Part shown: piece by piece, positions 15,334 to 22,287 of the stretch
Layout: every line of letters begins with the position of its first letter
Position numbering within the stretch: position 1 is the first letter of the stretch
Virus record (IMG/VR): IMGVR_UViG_3300042486_001390
Coordinates: 26,565 to 90,564 of that record
Source of the DNA: a virus
Reading direction: 5' to 3' (one strand)
DNA: 64,000 bases
Notes under the pieces: generated by a model
What the model was told of the DNA's origin: nothing
Database searches by the model: none
What the model saw: only the letters and a program-made list of their open reading frames with translations
Translations under genes and position numbers: made by a program

Positions 15334-16650
15334 CTATTTTTTGAGAATGAGTTTAGGCTTTTTGCTAAACTCAACTGGTAGGTTTTTTTGCTGGCAGACA
15401 GTCCGGCAATCTGTCCATCTTTTACCGACCTTAGCAAGATAGGAGTCTTGGTTCCACTCCACCTTGTACCCTGCTTTTTCGCAGGCTGTCTTATAAGGAA
15501 ATTGAGATTCCTTCTGTCGAGCAGTAATCTGCTCTTCTCTAGCCTTTTCTAAGGCTTCTAGCTCGTTTTTGCGAACCTTAAAGGCTATGGCTTCGATTAC
15601 TGCTCGATGCAGTTCGGTAGCATCTTTCGGAAAGGATTCATAGCCATTTCTTAAATCGCGGCTACGGACTACTACCCGTCTTTCTTCGCCACTCGTAAGC
15701 CTTATTTGAATCCCTAGAGATAGGGATTCTTCGACAAGTTGGGGGAATTTAGCCCCAAAATCTTCAATCAATTTTTGATTTTCCGAAACTTCCGAAACTT
15801 TAGGAGCAGGTTCGGGTTCGGAAGCCGCTTCTACTTCTACTACTTTAGGATTTTCTATATCCCATTTTTTTCTGGTCCAATAACCAGAATAATGGTTTAA
15901 TAATACCCACTCTTTTTCTGATCTGGGTTTTGGAGGATCGGTTAACTGTTTGGCTTCCCCGCTGGGAAGCTGGTAGTTTACGACCCGAACGGTCACATAA
16001 CCGCCATGGGATCTCGATCCCATTCCGTCAGATGAAGGGGTATCTGACCCCTCGGAATAGAACCTTTCGGTTCTTTCATTGATTATTATGCCGTGTGTCA
16101 CGGCATAATAATCGCTATTTTCATAACGGTCGTATTTTTTTAACCTGTCTTTGATTGACAGGTAGTTGCCCCACTCTTTTTCCCGCGCTTCTTCCCGCGC
16201 TTCTACGGCTCTTTTTTCCGCTTTTTCTCTTTCGGCTTGGCCGGCAATCCAAGCCTCTTTCGCTTTCTTAGAAGCCTCTTTAGAAGCCTCTAAAGAGTCC
16301 AGATAATTAATGATTATCTGGTTGATTTCATCTTCTTCGAAACCTACTGAGTAAGTTAGGGAATTGAGATCAATTCCCCAAGCACCTGCCCACAGACTTC
16401 CGTCTGTAGTCATTTCCTCCTCGCTCGGTAAATATAAACCAGCGTAATCGCCGGTTAGTTGAGCCATTTCTGCCGTAACAGGAATCTCTGCCCAACTGGC
16501 AGTAGGCAAAGGGACGAGGCGGTCTTCAAACCCGTCATTGTACCAGAAGCACTCCCCTTCTCCTTGTACCGCGATCACTTTGCTTTCAAACAACAGACCT
16601 CCGTCCTCAGTGTCAAAGGGGATGTATGCGACGGTGATTTGAGATTTCAT
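15334..16650 (-). CDS. Large charged hypothetical protein (438 aa)
   Basis: Residues 1-135 are alpha/beta (ITVAYIPFDTEDGGLLFESKVIAV) and mention a WAGAWGIDLNSLTYSV segment. Residues 140-170 are a charged helix (EASKKAKEAWIAGQAEREKAEKRAVEAREEAREKEW). A Ser/Gly loop follows, then a C-terminal region with repeated basic-aromatic segments (GYKVEWNQDSYLAKVGKRWTDC). Not recognised. It is driven by promoter P-B4, with AGAGGACAAAGTT before ATG 16650. Confidence 0.55.
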   Translation of the reverse strand: MKSQITVAYIPFDTEDGGLLFESKVIAVQGEGECFWYNDGFEDRLVPLPTASWAEIPVTAEMAQLTGDYAGLYLPSEEEMTTDGSLWAGAWGIDLNSLTYSVGFEEDEINQIIINYLDSLEASKEASKKAKEAWIAGQAEREKAEKRAVEAREEAREKEWGNYLSIKDRLKKYDRYENSDYYAVTHGIIINERTERFYSEGSDTPSSDGMGSRSHGGYVTVRVVNYQLPSGEAKQLTDPPKPRSEKEWVLLNHYSGYWTRKKWDIENPKVVEVEAASEPEPAPKVSEVSENQKLIEDFGAKFPQLVEESLSLGIQIRLTSGEERRVVVRSRDLRNGYESFPKDATELHRAVIEAIAFKVRKNELEALEKAREEQITARQKESQFPYKTACEKAGYKVEWNQDSYLAKVGKRWTDCRTVCQQKNLPVEFSKKPKLILKK

Positions 16651-16683
16651 AACTTTGTCCTCTTGTGTTTTGCTTACTCTCTT

Positions 16684-16726
16684 ATCTTATGACATTCTCC
16701 CAATAAAGTCAAGTGGGTGGGAGAAT
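16684..16726 (-). promoter_or_regulatory. Promoter P-B4 with ATTCTCCCA/TGGGAGAAT operator
   Basis: Minus-strand TTGACT-N17-TAAGAT with the intact dyad at 16694-16726, 9 kb away from the other P-B copies. The upstream TGTACTAC block is also conserved. Confidence 0.85.
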
Positions 16727-16865
16727 CTTTTTTGAGCAGATGTACTACTTATTAATCCCAAATAGTTGATAATGATAACTGATAACCTTAATCTTCTATG
16801 CGCCAATCTGCATTTGCTACAGCATCATCTTATTAGGTTTCACCGTTGAGTACTGATTGGACAAC

Positions 16866-17132
16866 CTACCCCTTTATCTGTTTTACACACAAATATCCTC
16901 TATTTCCGTCAGAACGACGGAAATTCAATTCGGTAAATGTTCCACACCTCCAAGATGGAAGCAATAATACTTTTGGGTTTTCGTGTCCTTGTGATGTAAG
17001 GTAGTGATTAGCTTTGTGGAGTGTTTGACCTACTCCAAACACTGCCATTCCGATTAAGGTAGCAATCAAAAGATACGATGCGTTCTCTAGCCTTGCAATT
17101 GTTCCTAGTATTTTTCTGGATTCCTCGTTCAT
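16866..17132 (-). CDS. Small membrane protein
   Basis: 88 residues from ATG 17132 (GAGGATAGC just upstream). One clear transmembrane helix near residues 18-36 (SYLLIATLIGMAVFGVGQTL), preceded by a short charged N-terminus and followed by a soluble Cys-containing tail. Function unknown; could be a small inner-membrane modifier. Confidence 0.5.
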   Translation of the reverse strand: MNEESRKILGTIARLENASYLLIATLIGMAVFGVGQTLHKANHYLTSQGHENPKVLLLPSWRCGTFTELNFRRSDGNRGYLCVKQIKG

Positions 17133-17198
17133 GCTATCCTCATCAGTGCCTAGAATTGAGCCGCTAGGCATACGGGAAAGGTTCCCGTTTCGGATCGG

Positions 17199-17585
17199 CT
17201 AGGGCTTTTGTAAAAACAAACAGCCTAAAACATTTGAGGGGTTAGACTCATCCCGGACGATTGCACCGGGGGCAAGGCAGTCCGTCCGTCCTTGTTTACT
17301 AGCGGCCGCCGCCACTAGCCCAGAGACAATGTAGAAAGTTTCCCCGTCTGCATCTGGTAGCCCCTCAATATCCCCGTAAATAACGGTTTCTACTGGGATA
17401 CCGTCAATGGGTTCTGCGGGTTCGTTGGACATTTTAACTCGCGGGAGAATCCCCGATGCGGGAATTTCCTTAAGAATCACAATCTTCTCTTTGTTTCCCA
17501 GAAACTGTTTCTTTGCATCTTGGGTGATGCCAGCTTCTTTGTTTAATATGGTGATAGTGTGAGGGGTTGCGTTGACAATAGCCAT
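17199..17585 (-). CDS. Conserved NATPHTITI-type protein
   Basis: 128 residues from ATG 17585 behind TAGGAGTAAAAACC. MAIVNATPHTITIL, IPASGILPRV, IPVETVIYGDIEGLPD and FYIVSGLVAAAA...RTDCLAPGAIVRDES follow the motif order of a widespread phage and bacterial family that opens with LTPH. Function unknown. An upstream in-frame ATG at 17648 would read through the spacer and is rejected. Confidence 0.65.
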   Translation of the reverse strand: MAIVNATPHTITILNKEAGITQDAKKQFLGNKEKIVILKEIPASGILPRVKMSNEPAEPIDGIPVETVIYGDIEGLPDADGETFYIVSGLVAAAASKQGRTDCLAPGAIVRDESNPSNVLGCLFLQKP

Positions 17586-17609
17586 GGTTTTTACTCCTAA
17601 ATAATTGTT

Positions 17610-17637
17610 AGCTGACAACTGATAACTGATAACTAAT
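17610..17637. repeat. Heptanucleotide spacer (family representative)
   Basis: GACAACTGATAACTGATAACTAA-type tandem heptamers. Equivalent spacers are near 4457, 6488, 14506, 15302, 16765, 18196, 18576, 33470, 38497, 59045, 59364, 59871 and 61461. They sit after a stop codon and before an AGGAGTAAAAACC leader. Confidence 0.8.
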
Positions 17638-17640
17638 TTA

Positions 17641-18168
17641 TTAATCACAAACTACCCGAAAACCAATATTACGCCAGCGACATTTTTCAAAATAGTAACT
17701 GAGTTGTGCCGCACAACATTCATAGGAGCAGGTATCGAATCCGCCCCCACGGGGAACGTTTTGACACCATTCCCAGACGTTGCCGTGCATATCGTACAAT
17801 CCCCAATTGTTAGGTAATTTCTGACCCACAGGATGAGTTATTAATCCAGAATTATCTTCGTACCAAGCGTAATCTTTTAGCTGATCGAAATCATTACCAA
17901 AGCTAAATAGGGTTTCTGTACCAGCGCGACAAGCATATTCCCATTCTGAATTTGTAGGTAGGCGATAGTTTTTCCCTGTTATTCGTCTCAATTTCTGGTA
18001 AAAAGCTATAGCGTCGTCATAACTAACTTGTTCTACTGGATTTTGGGGTTTGTGCATAAAATAAGAGGGGTTGTTTCCCATTACCTCTTGATATTGTTCT
18101 TGAGTTATTGGATATTTCCCAATTTTAAAGGTTACGTTCGGAATCTCTATCATTTCAATCTCAATCAT
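17641..18168 (-). CDS. Short FGE-fold protein, second DGR-type target
   Basis: A 175-residue shortened version of the protein at 3653-4423. It lacks the N-terminal 70 residues, starting at FKIGKYPITQEQYQEVM, but keeps NPVEQVSYDDAIAFYQKL, YRLPTNSEWEYACRAGTE, LYDMHGNVWEWCQ and the RGG...GFRVVCD end. Between RGG and GFRVV nearly every residue differs from the first target, while flanks are well conserved, a pattern expected of independently diversified variable regions. TTTAGGAGCC precedes ATG 18168. It probably displays a variable binding surface. Confidence 0.82.
   Translation of the reverse strand: MIEIEMIEIPNVTFKIGKYPITQEQYQEVMGNNPSYFMHKPQNPVEQVSYDDAIAFYQKLRRITGKNYRLPTNSEWEYACRAGTETLFSFGNDFDQLKDYAWYEDNSGLITHPVGQKLPNNWGLYDMHGNVWEWCQNVPRGGGFDTCSYECCAAQLSYYFEKCRWRNIGFRVVCD
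17645..17753 (-). other. Putative DGR variable region VR2
   Basis: Ends with the same GGTTTTCGGGTAGTxTGxGA block as VR1 but differs in most intervening codons, with no frame disruption. No template repeat was found in the window. Confidence 0.5.
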
Positions 18169-18218
18169 TTTTTTGGCTCCTAAATAATTTGTTTTTACTG
18201 ATAACTGACAACTGATAA

Positions 18219-18554
18219 CTAATACTCGGAGGATAGCAATAGAATACCGTCACACAACCAAAGCGTGACCTCCGAAAAAGGAAACTCGGTAAATGGGATC
18301 TGCTGAGTTATGACAGATTCATTGTCTTGTTCGCAGGTAAGGACTGCGGATTTATCGGAGTTAACTATTAACATCCAGAACTGAATCTGGCTTGAATCAA
18401 GTTTTTTTTGCCATGACGCAATTGCATCAAGTAACCAATAGGCTTTACCATTTTCGGCCACATATTTTACACCATCGGTGTACTCAAACGGGTAATTTTT
18501 ATTACTGTAGTAATTTTCCGTGCCATGAAAATTACTAAGATTTTCTTTGTTCAT
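18219..18554 (-). CDS. DUF6876-like protein
   Basis: 111 residues from ATG 18554 (TAGGAGTCAAAATC upstream). HGTENYYSNKNYPFEYTDGVKYVAENGKAYWLLDAIASWQ then AVLTCEQDN matches the DUF6876-type pattern and its paralogue at 14532-15023. Often found in plasmid and phage accessory genes; function unknown. Confidence 0.7.
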   Translation of the reverse strand: MNKENLSNFHGTENYYSNKNYPFEYTDGVKYVAENGKAYWLLDAIASWQKKLDSSQIQFWMLIVNSDKSAVLTCEQDNESVITQQIPFTEFPFSEVTLWLCDGILLLSSEY

Positions 18555-18610
18555 GATTTTGACTCCTAATAGGTTGCTAATAACTGATAGCTGATAACTG
18601 ATAACTGGTA

Positions 18611-19048
18611 TTAAAACTCTTGCCATGTCGTCGGATCGGACATTGGCTCACTGTACCGACTTAAATCCGATGGTTCGTTATCATCGTAAATAAAATCGTC
18701 GTTCGGTTCGTTACTAGGAATCTCATAGTAGCGTCCGCCGCAATCCACAAAGCCCATCGTAGGGGACAATGCAAAAGCTTTTTTGACGGGTTGAAATTCG
18801 ATTGCGGGTAATTCCTGGTTGGGAAGTTTTCCGTCGGGGCTGAAACCCCGACTTAACTTGCCATTAAAGGCATCAAACCACCACTCCTTCCCAGTTTGCT
18901 GGCAAGTGACTCGGAGGGTCGTTATTTGTCCCTCTCCCCATACTTCAAGAGCGACACGGTGTTTTTGTCCTTTGGCGACCATGACAAAATTACCAGACAT
19001 AACGGGGACGGAGTTAGATTTGACGGATACGCGATTGGATGCTAACAT
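18611..19048 (-). CDS. Hypothetical protein (145 aa)
   Basis: Starts at ATG 19048 behind TTAGGTCAAAAGTC. The N-terminal beta-rich half (VALEVWGEGQITTLRVTCQQTGKEWWFDAFNGK) is followed by an acidic disordered C-terminus (NEPNDDFIYDDNEPSDLS). First gene of the leftward operon driven from 19134-19160. Not recognised. Confidence 0.55.
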   Translation of the reverse strand: MLASNRVSVKSNSVPVMSGNFVMVAKGQKHRVALEVWGEGQITTLRVTCQQTGKEWWFDAFNGKLSRGFSPDGKLPNQELPAIEFQPVKKAFALSPTMGFVDCGGRYYEIPSNEPNDDFIYDDNEPSDLSRYSEPMSDPTTWQEF

Positions 19049-19127
19049 GACTTTTGACCTAATAAGGGTTGACGGAAAGGCGATCACACTAATTTGTGGT
19101 TGGGAGTGGTCGTCTTTCTCTATATCT

Positions 19128-19185
19128 GTATATTACCGCGAAGTCAGTAATATTGTCAAGCATTATTCCAAAAAAAGTTATAATA
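19128..19185. promoter_or_regulatory. Divergent promoter region of the Cro-like gene
   Basis: Leftward TTGACA-N18-TAATAT (19133-19158) drives the gene at 18611. Rightward TATAAT near 19179 with a poor -35 leads to the Cro-like gene. GTAATAT/ATATTAC elements around 19128-19150 could be its operator. Confidence 0.6.
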
Positions 19186-19211
19186 AATTGTAGAGACACA
19201 AAACTAATACA

Positions 19212-19415
19212 ATGGTACTAAAAAACAGAGTCAAAGAATTTACACAGTCTAGAGGTATCACAATCTATAAATTCATTCAACAAACAGGGATTGCGATGTC
19301 CACGGGATACAAACTATCTCAGAATCCTAATCACTTACCGTCTATCACAGTCTTACAGGCAATCTGTAACAGATACGAGATACAGCCTAACGAAATTGTC
19401 TATTGGATTGATTGA
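19212..19415 (+). CDS. Cro/CI-type helix-turn-helix regulator
   Basis: A 67-residue protein. RVKEFTQSRGITIYKFIQQTGIAMSTGYKLSQNP is a full XRE helix-turn-helix, then TVLQAICNRYEIQPNEIVYWI closes the fold. There is no oligomerisation or cleavage domain, so it resembles Cro or small cyanobacterial XRE repressors. It sits divergently from the leftward accessory operon and probably controls it and itself. Confidence 0.8.
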   Translation: MVLKNRVKEFTQSRGITIYKFIQQTGIAMSTGYKLSQNPNHLPSITVLQAICNRYEIQPNEIVYWID

Positions 19416-19434
19416 AAGTGTGATATACTGGCAA

Positions 19435-19507
19435 GCGGGGTGAGTGAAATGGTTTCCACATAGGCCTCATAAGCCTAAAACACTAGGTTCGACTCCTAGA
19501 CCCCACA
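19435..19507 (+). tRNA. tRNA with CAT anticodon (Met or Ile2)
   Basis: Cloverleaf: acceptor GCGGGGT/ACCCCAC (one C-A mismatch), D stem GTGA/CCAC (three pairs), anticodon stem TAGGC/GCCTA with loop CTCATAA, variable AAACA, T stem CTAGG/CCTAG with loop TTCGACT, discriminator A. CCA is not encoded. It could be elongator Met, initiator-like, or lysidine-type Ile. It lies 20 bases after the Cro-like gene. Confidence 0.85.
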
Positions 19508-19511
19508 TTAA

Positions 19512-19570
19512 TCAAGTAAAATTCCAATTAAGAGAATTATCAAATCCTTGAATGTCAGTAAGGAATTTTT
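19512..19570 (-). pseudogene. Duplicated 3' end of a PadR gene
   Basis: 59 bases match the end of the PadR gene at 21245-21303 with three substitutions; 42 bases are identical. In the PadR frame it reads KFLTDIQGFDNSLNWNFT then stop, so substitutions include S to F and A to T. It begins five bases after the tRNA. It is either a gene relic or one half of an att-like direct repeat flanking 1.7 kb. Confidence 0.75.
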
Positions 19571-19858
19571 AACTGACAGGGGGACAAGAGGACTGAATCT
19601 ATATATCATAAGCTTTTCATGGTTTTAGCTCGAAAAAATTCGCCGCACCATATCTCGCTTATTAATAATAATTCCCAGTAAGCTTGCTCCTGTCCCTAAT
19701 TCTTTCGTTGGCTTTTTGCCTAGAATCGCTAGTTCTTTAAATCAGGCGCAGAACCCCGCAGGGGAAAGAAGCAGAAACCTAAATCGTGAGGCTTGGGAAT
19801 CGCCGTCCGTTTACGGCGGTGAGAGTGAAACTTCCGGGGTCACGGTTTCGATCAACGG
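19571..19858 (+). other. Possible IS605/reRNA-like relic
   Basis: No convincing gene. CCCCGCAGGGGAAAGAAGCAGAAACC (around 19752) followed by a CGCCGT/ACGGCG hairpin and GAGAGTGAAAC (19800-19832) has the layout of the 3' region of TnpB-type elements, where the reRNA overlaps the gene end. No TnpB coding sequence is recognisable upstream. Confidence 0.35.
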
Positions 19859-20359
19859 TCAGGACGGAGGGGGAAGGGGGCAAGGTTCCCCAGTGGGAAT
19901 TGGGGAAGCGATCGAAGCCGATTGCTGTAACCTTAGCAGTCTTTCCATATTGTCTAGCCGTGATTTAATTGCCGCTATCTGATGATCGACTTGAAGCGAC
20001 CTATCTCTGATTTTTTGATTAATATCCTTGATGTCGCCGTCAACAGCCAGAACCCAGTTGTCAAGCCGATCCTTTACAACCTCTATACTCGGTACATTAT
20101 CGGGTAAGTGATTAGATAGCTTTTTTTCTATCGCATCCTCACTAAATTTACTAGGTACGGTATCGAGTAACGGACTACCTACTAACTCAGGGTTATAGGC
20201 TAAAAGCTTCAATAATTCGATGATGCCAGTGCCAAGAGAAGGGAGCGTTTCCCCTTCCTTATCCTTACGGGTGATACCGTACTGGTTGCAGTACCCAGTA
20301 ATAAAATCTTCTATGTCCTTTGGCAAATAGCAGGTTACAGCCTTGTTGTTTGTGGTCAT
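19859..20359 (-). CDS. Ribbon-helix-helix-like DNA-binding protein with coiled coil
   Basis: 166 residues. KAVTCYLPKDIEDFITGYCNQYGITRK has the beta strand then helix pattern of Arc/CopG-type proteins. Residues 95-150 are helical with heptads (IKDINQKIRDRSLQVDHQIAAIKSRLDNMERLLRL), suitable for multimerisation, and a proline tail ends it. It is transcribed away from a promoter region carrying five AGGTAAxTxACy sites, the first touching its own start codon, which suggests autoregulation. Confidence 0.55.
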   Translation of the reverse strand: MTTNNKAVTCYLPKDIEDFITGYCNQYGITRKDKEGETLPSLGTGIIELLKLLAYNPELVGSPLLDTVPSKFSEDAIEKKLSNHLPDNVPSIEVVKDRLDNWVLAVDGDIKDINQKIRDRSLQVDHQIAAIKSRLDNMERLLRLQQSASIASPIPTGEPCPLPPPS

Positions 20360-20508
20360 GGTAAGTTACCTAGCCGATTACTTTTTTAGTCTAACACCTT
20401 ACCTTACTAGGGTAAGTGACCTATAAGATATAGTAATGTTTTGTAGTCAATTACCTAGTAAAGTCTGATTAATGGGTAGTTGACTTAGGTAAGTGACTAG
20501 GGTATTAT
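20360..20508. promoter_or_regulatory. Five-operator divergent control region
   Basis: AGGTAAxTxACy sites lie at 20360-20371, 20411-20422, 20445-20456 (inverted), 20475-20485 and 20487-20498. The last two overlap the -35 and spacer of a plus-strand promoter TTGACT-N17-TATTAT (20480-20508). This is a typical cooperative repressor layout. Confidence 0.75.
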
Positions 20509-20577
20509 AGATACATAAGGGGTTGAGACACCACAGAAAACCCCGCAGAACCTAGAAAACTAAAGAGGATTAAAGAT

Positions 20578-21132
20578 ATGTTGTTCGCTAACAAGATTAA
20601 CGAAGTTAATGCGTCTATTGCTGGCATTTCTCAAGAAATCGAAGATTTACAGTCCCGGATTGAAGCCTTACGGATCGAAAAGCTTGAGTTAGAACAGTAT
20701 CAACAGCAACTCGGATCGGCGGAAAATGCCTCCGAGAGTGCGATCGAGCAGGTCAAAACTGCATTGGCTATGATTAAAGCCATTAGCCCAGCAGAACGAG
20801 AAACCTTCAAGGATGCCCTAATTAGCCTTTTTGATGAGGGTGACATTCCCTTACTGGCAAGCGCCGAACCCGAACCCGAACCGGAACCGTCGGATAATGA
20901 AAATAACCCCCCCAATGGGAACGGTCACAATGGCAATGGTCACGGGCATATTGATGTGGAGTCTTTTGAGATAGGGGTCAGTGACCTCACAGCTTCCCTA
21001 AACAAAATGGGGATTAACGACCTACGAAAACTAGCCAAAAAACACCGACTAGATAGTAAGGGTGCAAAATTCATCCTGATTCACCGATTAATCGAGTCTG
21101 GCATCTCAGAAGCTGATCTAGTGGCAAGTTAA
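20578..21132 (+). CDS. Coiled-coil / SAP-like protein
   Basis: A 184-residue protein. Residues 5-45 form a coiled coil (SIAGISQEIEDLQSRIEALRIEKLELEQYQQQL). An EPEPEPEPSDN and an NGNGHNGNGHGH linker follow. The C-terminus (MGINDLRKLAKKHRLDSKGAKFILIHRLIESG) looks like a SAP-type DNA-binding helix pair. Strong regulated promoter and GAGG ribosome site upstream. A DNA-bridging or nucleoid-like role is plausible but inferred. Confidence 0.6.
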   Translation: MLFANKINEVNASIAGISQEIEDLQSRIEALRIEKLELEQYQQQLGSAENASESAIEQVKTALAMIKAISPAERETFKDALISLFDEGDIPLLASAEPEPEPEPSDNENNPPNGNGHNGNGHGHIDVESFEIGVSDLTASLNKMGINDLRKLAKKHRLDSKGAKFILIHRLIESGISEADLVAS

Positions 21133-21141
21133 AGCGATAAT

Positions 21142-21169
21142 CACCCCGACCGATCGCGACGGTCGGGTG
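21142..21169 (+). terminator. GC-rich hairpin after the SAP-like gene
   Basis: CACCCCGACC/GGTCGGGTG inverted repeat ten bases after the stop. It lacks a T run, so it may end or stabilise the transcript. Confidence 0.45.
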
Positions 21170-21244
21170 CAATCCTCTAAACTAAACTATCTAAAATTCG
21201 GTTTGAAGGCTCTCAGTTTTACCGATGAGATGAAAACCGACATT

Positions 21245-21538
21245 TCAAGTAAAATTCCAATTAAGAGAATTATCAAATCCTTGAATATCAGCAAGGGATT
21301 TTTCTCCTGATTGGGTAAGTCGATAGTATCTTTTTCTAGCACCGGCTCTATCGTTAGATCGCTCGGTTCCCCATCGAGATTTAATGAGTCCTTTTTCCTC
21401 TAATTTCTGAAATACAGGGTAAAACGAGCCAATATCAAGGCTTCTACCTTTAGTATTGGCTATAGATTCAATTATCTGTAATCCCGACAATTCTTTATTG
21501 TAGAGAGAGCGTAAAACAAGGATTTCTTTGTTTGTCAT
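21245..21538 (-). CDS. PadR-family transcriptional regulator
   Basis: A 97-residue winged-helix protein: LVLRSLYNKELSGLQIIESIA, IGSFYPVFQKLEEKGLIKSRWG, ARKRYYRLTQSGEKSL. These match the PadR order (GYxI, YPxLxxLexxGli, kRkYYxlTxxG). PadR regulators usually bind inverted or repeated operators near their promoter; the GGCTCATAA array upstream is a candidate. Its 3' end is duplicated beside the tRNA at 19512. Confidence 0.85.
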   Translation of the reverse strand: MTNKEILVLRSLYNKELSGLQIIESIANTKGRSLDIGSFYPVFQKLEEKGLIKSRWGTERSNDRAGARKRYYRLTQSGEKSLADIQGFDNSLNWNFT

Positions 21539-21542
21539 TGCT

Positions 21543-21677
21543 TTAAAGTTTTCTAATCGGTCTTTTTCTGGGTGATTGTCGATCTTGAATTAAATCTTGG
21601 TTTTCCTCAAGGAAAGACTCTAGCTGATCATCGGGAATTTCTCGGAACTCGCCAGTTTTCAATAAAACAGTAGCCAT
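21543..21677 (-). CDS. Small acidic protein co-transcribed with PadR
   Basis: 44 residues from ATG 21677, with CAGGAG upstream: MATVLLKTGEFREIPDDQLESFLEENQDLIQ then a basic RKRPIRKL tail. Longer ORF starts would run into the promoter and are rejected. Four bases separate it from the PadR gene. Function unknown. Confidence 0.6.
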   Translation of the reverse strand: MATVLLKTGEFREIPDDQLESFLEENQDLIQDRQSPRKRPIRKL

Positions 21678-21713
21678 GGTAAATCGAACTCCTGAATATT
21701 CGTCTCGATCGCT

Positions 21714-21790
21714 ATTATAGCAGTGACTTGACATTGGCTCATAAAGGCTCATAACTTGGCTCATAAAGGCTCATAACGGCTTTATGAGCC
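21714..21790 (-). promoter_or_regulatory. PadR operon promoter with GGCTCATAA operator array
   Basis: Minus-strand TATAAT at 21714-21719 has no good -35. Upstream lie four direct GGCTCATAA copies (two perfect 22-base units, 21734-21755 and 21756-21777) and one inverted TTATGAGCC at 21782-21790. They suit activator or repressor binding. Confidence 0.75.
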
Positions 21791-22036
21791 TTTTGTATAA
21801 AAGGTTGCACGGCGCATACCATGCTGGTTTAAGCGACCTTGTTGTTTGAGCTTCTGTAACAGTTTAGAGGCTTGATCTTTGGTTAGACGACAGAGATACA
21901 TCACATCCGATCGCTTGATTTGCCCATGTTGAGCGGCGTAGTTAAGGACGAACTGCTCATTTTGGAGATTTGAAAAGCCTATTTGTCGAGCGTACTCAGT
22001 TTTTTGTCCTGCGGATTGATAGACGATTGAGAGCAA
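21782..22036 (-). CDS. Winged-helix DNA-binding protein (84 aa)
   Basis: VLNYAAQHGQIKRSDVMYLCRLTKDQASKLLQKLKQQGRLNQHGMRRATFYTKG is a winged-helix pattern of the YGxItRxdvxxL...LkxLxxxGxL type found in many phage and plasmid regulators. TTG 22036 is used because no ATG exists in the frame. Its stop codon lies inside the inverted GGCTCATAA operator arm. Confidence 0.6.
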   Translation of the reverse strand: MLSIVYQSAGQKTEYARQIGFSNLQNEQFVLNYAAQHGQIKRSDVMYLCRLTKDQASKLLQKLKQQGRLNQHGMRRATFYTKGS

Positions 22037-22088
22037 AAACTCTACTCTAGAGGAACAAATCGAGTTAATGGGGGGATATTAAGTAAAA

Positions 22089-22114
22089 AGCAGTAAACAA
22101 CCTTGTTTACTGCT
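22089..22114. promoter_or_regulatory. 12-bp perfect dyad
   Basis: AGCAGTAAACAA/TTGTTTACTGCT with a 2-base centre, followed by AAAATAAAAA. It could be an operator for the winged-helix gene or a weak bidirectional terminator. Confidence 0.5.
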
Positions 22115-22170
22115 AAAATAAAAAACAATTGAAATTGACACCATAAATGGTACATAACTGATAAAGCTAA

Positions 22171-22197
22171 CCCCTGTAGTCTCTACAGGGGTTTTTT
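22171..22197 (+). terminator. Rho-independent terminator (plus strand)
   Basis: CCCCTGTAG-TCT-CTACAGGGG followed by six T. No plus-strand gene precedes it, but TTGACA at 22135-22140 could start a very short transcript (TTGACA-N18-TGATAA). Confidence 0.75.
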
Positions 22198-22279
22198 GTT
22201 GTCTAATGTTCGGAGCTTGTTGTCTAATGTTCGGAGCTTGGTGGGTAATGTTCGGAGCTTGTTGTCTAATGTTCGGAGC
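22196..22279. repeat. Tandem array of four 21-bp iteron-like repeats
   Basis: Four consecutive 21-base units with core TAATGTTCGGAGCTTG; units 1, 2 and 4 are identical, unit 3 has GTGGG in place of TTGTC. 21 bases is two helical turns, so bound proteins would line up on one face. It sits at the edge of a 900-base gene-free block rich in dyads, as in plasmid or phage origins or partition sites. Confidence 0.85.
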
Positions 22280-22287
22280 TTGGCTGA

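Noticed and set aside
22196-22279. Tandem 21-base repeats as a CRISPR array
   Set aside because: Units are contiguous without unique spacers and there are no cas genes.
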